Shown here piece after piece: positions 36,493 through 39,142 of a stretch of DNA of 39,142 nucleotides. The stretch is from Thiotrichaceae bacterium (GTDB lineage Bacteria; Pseudomonadota; Gammaproteobacteria; Eutrophobiales; Eutrophobiaceae), in assembly GCA_012960105.1 (NCBI GenBank), contig DUBV01000012.1, forward strand, positions 1 through 39,142. Reading direction: 5' to 3'. Every line of letters begins with the position of its first letter. The stretch's first letter is position 1. The notes under the pieces are model-generated. The model saw only the letters and a program-made list of their open reading frames with translations, was not told the origin of the DNA and searched no databases. Position numbers and translations under genes: made by a program.

Positions 36493-37602
36493 ATGAATGA
36501 CAAAACTAAATTTCCTTTCTGGAATACAAACTGGATGGATGGCCAAACGGACTGGTTTCAGAACCAAAACCAGTATCTGAATGCCTGGTCTTCTTTTCAA
36601 AACTTCATGCCGAGTTCATCTTCTGGTATCCCACCAATGGCTGAAGCAATGAATAGCTGGTGGAAATCAGTCTCACCTTCTCTGGATGGTCAGAACCATG
36701 ATTTTTACAACAAAATGATGCAGCAGGGACAGGCTCATTATTTCATGGGCGAGCAGTTCAGCAAATTGCTGGAAGGTATGAGCGATGTAAATACACAATC
36801 CGAAGATTGGCAAAGTGTATTGAATGATAATTTCGCATCGATGAAGTCTATGTTTGAAGGTGGTAATGCAGGTATACAAGGTGCATTTACGAATTCACCT
36901 TATACGATGGGTGGCTTTAATGCAGAACATTTCAAAGTAGCCGATATGACGTCTACCATCGAAAAATTATTATCAGTGCCGGGCGTAGGACCGGATCGCA
37001 ACACTCAGGCAGAGATGCAGGAAGGTATTAAACTGCTGAATAACTATCAACAGGTTTCCAGTGAATTTCAGGCCGAGATAAGTAAGGTCGGTATTGAGGC
37101 ATTGGAAGCGATGCGCCTTAGAATTCTGGAAATGGCAGTGCAGGGAAAAGAGATAAAAAGCTTGCGAGAGATATATGACTTGTGGGTTGATTGTAATGAA
37201 AAGGCCTATGCAGAACTTGTCTATACCGATAAGTATTCAGAGTTATATGGTCGTCTGTCAAATTCCTTGCTTGCTGTAAAACAGCATCAAGGCAAGGCAA
37301 TGGATAAGATTCTGGCAAAAATGAATATACCTACACGTCAGGGAATGAAATCAGTTTTGAAGCGAGTACAAGAAATGAAACGAGCTCAGTCTAAATCTGA
37401 TACAAAAATTACAAATTTGGAGAATGAGCTTCAAGCCCTGCGTGAATTGATAAAAGATGAGAAAACAAAACCAGCAGCAGCCAAACCTCGTACCACGACT
37501 GCCGCTAAGAAGACTATAAAAAAGGACGCAAAAAAAGTAGTTAAGAAGGCTGCCAAGAAGACATCAAAGAAAGTGGCTAATAAATCTTCTGCTAACAAAT
37601 AA
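36493..37602 (+). CDS. phaE: Class III PHA synthase subunit PhaE
   Basis: The 369-residue product matches PhaE: an N-terminal Trp-rich region (WNTNWMDGQTDWF), 'SVPGVGPDRNTQAEMQEGIK' in the middle, and 'YDLWVDCNEKAYAELVYTDKY' with 'NSLLAVKQHQGKAMDKILAK', the conserved C-terminal block. A coiled coil (about residues 290-325) follows. The last about 45 residues are Lys/Ala-rich (KTKPAAAKPRTTTAAKKTIK, then further KK repeats), like histone-H1-type tails. PhaE has no catalytic triad but is needed for PhaC activity. phaC starts 51 bases downstream. Confidence 0.95.
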   Translation: MNDKTKFPFWNTNWMDGQTDWFQNQNQYLNAWSSFQNFMPSSSSGIPPMAEAMNSWWKSVSPSLDGQNHDFYNKMMQQGQAHYFMGEQFSKLLEGMSDVNTQSEDWQSVLNDNFASMKSMFEGGNAGIQGAFTNSPYTMGGFNAEHFKVADMTSTIEKLLSVPGVGPDRNTQAEMQEGIKLLNNYQQVSSEFQAEISKVGIEALEAMRLRILEMAVQGKEIKSLREIYDLWVDCNEKAYAELVYTDKYSELYGRLSNSLLAVKQHQGKAMDKILAKMNIPTRQGMKSVLKRVQEMKRAQSKSDTKITNLENELQALRELIKDEKTKPAAAKPRTTTAAKKTIKKDAKKVVKKAAKKTSKKVANKSSANK

Positions 37603-37653
37603 TTGTTAGCGATATTTAAAATTATTACATTTATGACTATAGGAGCATAAAAA

Positions 37654-38718
37654 GTGATCCCTTTTCAAATGAAACCTGATGAGATTGCTCAGGAAATATC
37701 CGATTTTAATGGCAAGCTAGCACAAGGTTTGAACACCCTGTCAGAGATTGGTGAGCTTGAGGATGGCATATCACCAAAAGATGCCATCTATAAAGAAGAC
37801 AAAATGGTGCTTTATCACTATAAAGCTCGCGTTGAAAAACAAAATCCTGTCCCACTATTGATTGTGTATGCCTTGGTAAATAGACCTTATATGGCCGATC
37901 TTCAGGAAGGTCGCTCAATGGTTCAAGGTTTGCTGGATGCTGGCGTAGATGTTTATCTGGTTGACTGGGGCTATCCTGATGAAGGTGATAGCTTTTTGAC
38001 ATTGGAAGACTACATAAACGGATATATTGACCGTTGTGTCGATGTGATTCGTGATAAACATAGCCTGGATAAAATTAATATTTTAGGTATCTGTCAGGGA
38101 GGAGCGTTCAGCCTATGTTATACGGCACTACATCAGGAAAAGATTAAAAATATTATTACCACTGTCACACCAGTAGATTTTCATACTAAAAATGATCTAC
38201 TGAGCAAAATGGTGCGTTACATTGATGTGGATCTACTTGTCGATACAGAAGGCAATATTTCCGGTGATGATATGAACTCTACCTATCTATCCATGAAACC
38301 TTTTCAGTTAATGGGTCAGAAATATGTTGATCTGGTTAATATTCTGGATGATACGGATAAATTACGTAACTTTATGCGGATGGAAAAATGGATTTTTGAT
38401 AGCCCAGATCAAGCTGGCGAGACCATTCGACAATTTACCAAGCAGTTCTATCAGGAGAATGGCTTGATTAAGGGCACAGTCAAGATAGGAGATGATCTGG
38501 TTGATCTAGAGAACATCACAGTTCCAATATTGAACATCTATGCCGCAGCAGATCATCTGGTGCCACCAGATTCATCTAAGGCTTTGGCTGGCTGTGTTTC
38601 AAGTAAAGACTATACCGAACTTGAATTCCCTGGAGGACACATTGGTATCTTCGTCAGTGGCAAAGCACAGGCGTTAATTCCACCTGCAGTGGGCAAATGG
38701 CTGGATGAGAGGACTTAA
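37654..38718 (+). CDS. phaC: Class III PHA synthase catalytic subunit PhaC
   Basis: The 354-residue length is that of class III PhaC. The catalytic nucleophile Cys147 lies in the lipase-like box GICQGGA, with Asp300 in AAADHLVPPD and His329 in FPGGHIGIF, all offset by two from the Allochromatium enzyme numbering as I recall it. 'LLIVYALVNRPYMADLQEGR' and 'RMEKWIFDSPDQAGETIRQF' are further family blocks. It polymerises (R)-3-hydroxyacyl-CoA on the granule surface together with PhaE. The GTG start has AGGAG nine bases upstream. No phaA/phaB genes for precursor supply are in the window. Confidence 0.97.
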   Translation: MIPFQMKPDEIAQEISDFNGKLAQGLNTLSEIGELEDGISPKDAIYKEDKMVLYHYKARVEKQNPVPLLIVYALVNRPYMADLQEGRSMVQGLLDAGVDVYLVDWGYPDEGDSFLTLEDYINGYIDRCVDVIRDKHSLDKINILGICQGGAFSLCYTALHQEKIKNIITTVTPVDFHTKNDLLSKMVRYIDVDLLVDTEGNISGDDMNSTYLSMKPFQLMGQKYVDLVNILDDTDKLRNFMRMEKWIFDSPDQAGETIRQFTKQFYQENGLIKGTVKIGDDLVDLENITVPILNIYAAADHLVPPDSSKALAGCVSSKDYTELEFPGGHIGIFVSGKAQALIPPAVGKWLDERT

Positions 38719-38752
38719 ACTAGTAGCTTAATTTGTACTTTTCACAGCACAT

Positions 38753-38782
38753 AAAAAACCGGGTATATTCCCGGTTTTTTTA
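38753..38782 (+). terminator. Bidirectional Rho-independent terminator between phaC and the phasin relic
   Basis: The stem AAAAAACCGGG / CCCGGTTTTTT with a 6-base loop has A and T runs on both sides, so it can end transcription from phaC and from the convergent phasin gene. Confidence 0.9.
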
Positions 38783-38803
38783 TGTCTTGTAAAAAGAAAT
38801 TAG

Positions 38804-39142
38804 CTATTTCTTAGTCGTTTTCTTGACTACTTTGGAAGTAGCTTTTGCTACCGCTTTCTGGCTAACGCCCATGCCCTTATCAACACAGCTGCTAATCTCA
38901 CTATTACAATCTTTAAGGATCTCTCCGGTATAATTGCACAACAGCCATCAATTTGCCGTTGTACTCAGCAACTAGTTCGGCCTGTGCAACTAACAATGCC
39001 TGTAGATCCTGTACATTTTTATTTGAAGTTAGCAAATTCATTTCTTTCTGACTTGCTTCCATGCAGGTACTTAATACCGCAATTGAGTTCCGTAAGTTTT
39101 TCAATTACTTTAGTATTGATGCTACCGAGTTCTTGCATTGAT
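38804..39142 (-). pseudogene. Frameshifted phasin gene, cut by the window edge
   Basis: The minus strand encodes a phasin in three successive frames: 'MQELGSINTKVIEKLTEL' (ATG 39138, possibly not the true start), then 'NSIAVLSTCMEASQKEMNLL' continuing through NVQDL and 'QAELVAEYNGKLMAVV', then 'NYTGEILKDCNSEISSCVDK' continuing to 'VAKATSKVVKKTTKK' and TAG at 38806-38804. The frame changes fall near 39080-39088 and 38930-38941. The order and content follow phasin_2 proteins and the end is again a Lys-rich tail. As it stands the gene cannot give a full product. Confidence 0.72.

Overview
The window is an AT-rich stretch of a gammaproteobacterial chromosome. The evidence is the sucAB-lpdA operon divergent from gltA-mdh, an rnfE-like gene next to nth, mpl, rppH, and a class III PHA synthase (PhaE plus a short PhaC with the Cys/Asp/His triad). 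Class III PHA synthase at low GC fits a marine or sulfur-oxidising lineage, but that placement is inference. I see no rRNA, tRNA, CRISPR array or complete transposon.

Layout. 1-3509 (minus): a two-partner secretion operon, tpsB, then a protein with two FecR domains, then the start of a TpsA exoprotein cut by the window edge. 3822-6387 (plus): a NarL-type response regulator and a 7TMR-DISM histidine kinase. 6591-10663 (plus): a CHASE2 Ser/Thr kinase split by a one-base frameshift, a PP2C phosphatase and a double-FHA protein. 10752-11054 (minus): a decayed C-terminal tail of a class III adenylate cyclase. 11143-15073 (minus): STAS, RsbW-like and RsbU-like partner-switching genes, DUF1841, nth, and a short RnfE-like protein. 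15189-17328 (minus): a PAS/GAF/GGDEF protein broken into two frames. 17651-18526 (plus): an FAH-family enzyme. 18801-22457 (minus): Lon-N protein, mpl, a membrane protein and an NspC-like decarboxylase. 22510-24203: a small secreted protein (plus), rppH (minus) and a HAD phosphatase (plus). 24309-25713 (minus): a second PAS-GGDEF protein with a damaged 5' end. 25896-34269: TCA-cycle genes. 34534-35442 (plus): a LysR regulator. 35855-38718 (plus): phasin, phaE and phaC. 38804-39142 (minus): a frameshifted phasin.

The left half is a signalling district: two-component, Ser/Thr phosphorylation, partner switching, c-di-GMP and a relic of cAMP signalling, next to an exported adhesin-type system. 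The right half is central metabolism and PHA storage, which share acetyl-CoA and reducing power.

The most unusual points are: a dispersed repeat whose conserved core sits between arms that pair with each other but differ between copies (11937-12036, 18585-18634, 18722-18775); interruptions confined to sensor/signalling and phasin genes while all TCA genes are intact; a NarL-like 7-2-7 site in front of the NarL-type regulator; and lysine/alanine-rich tails shared by the phasins and PhaE.
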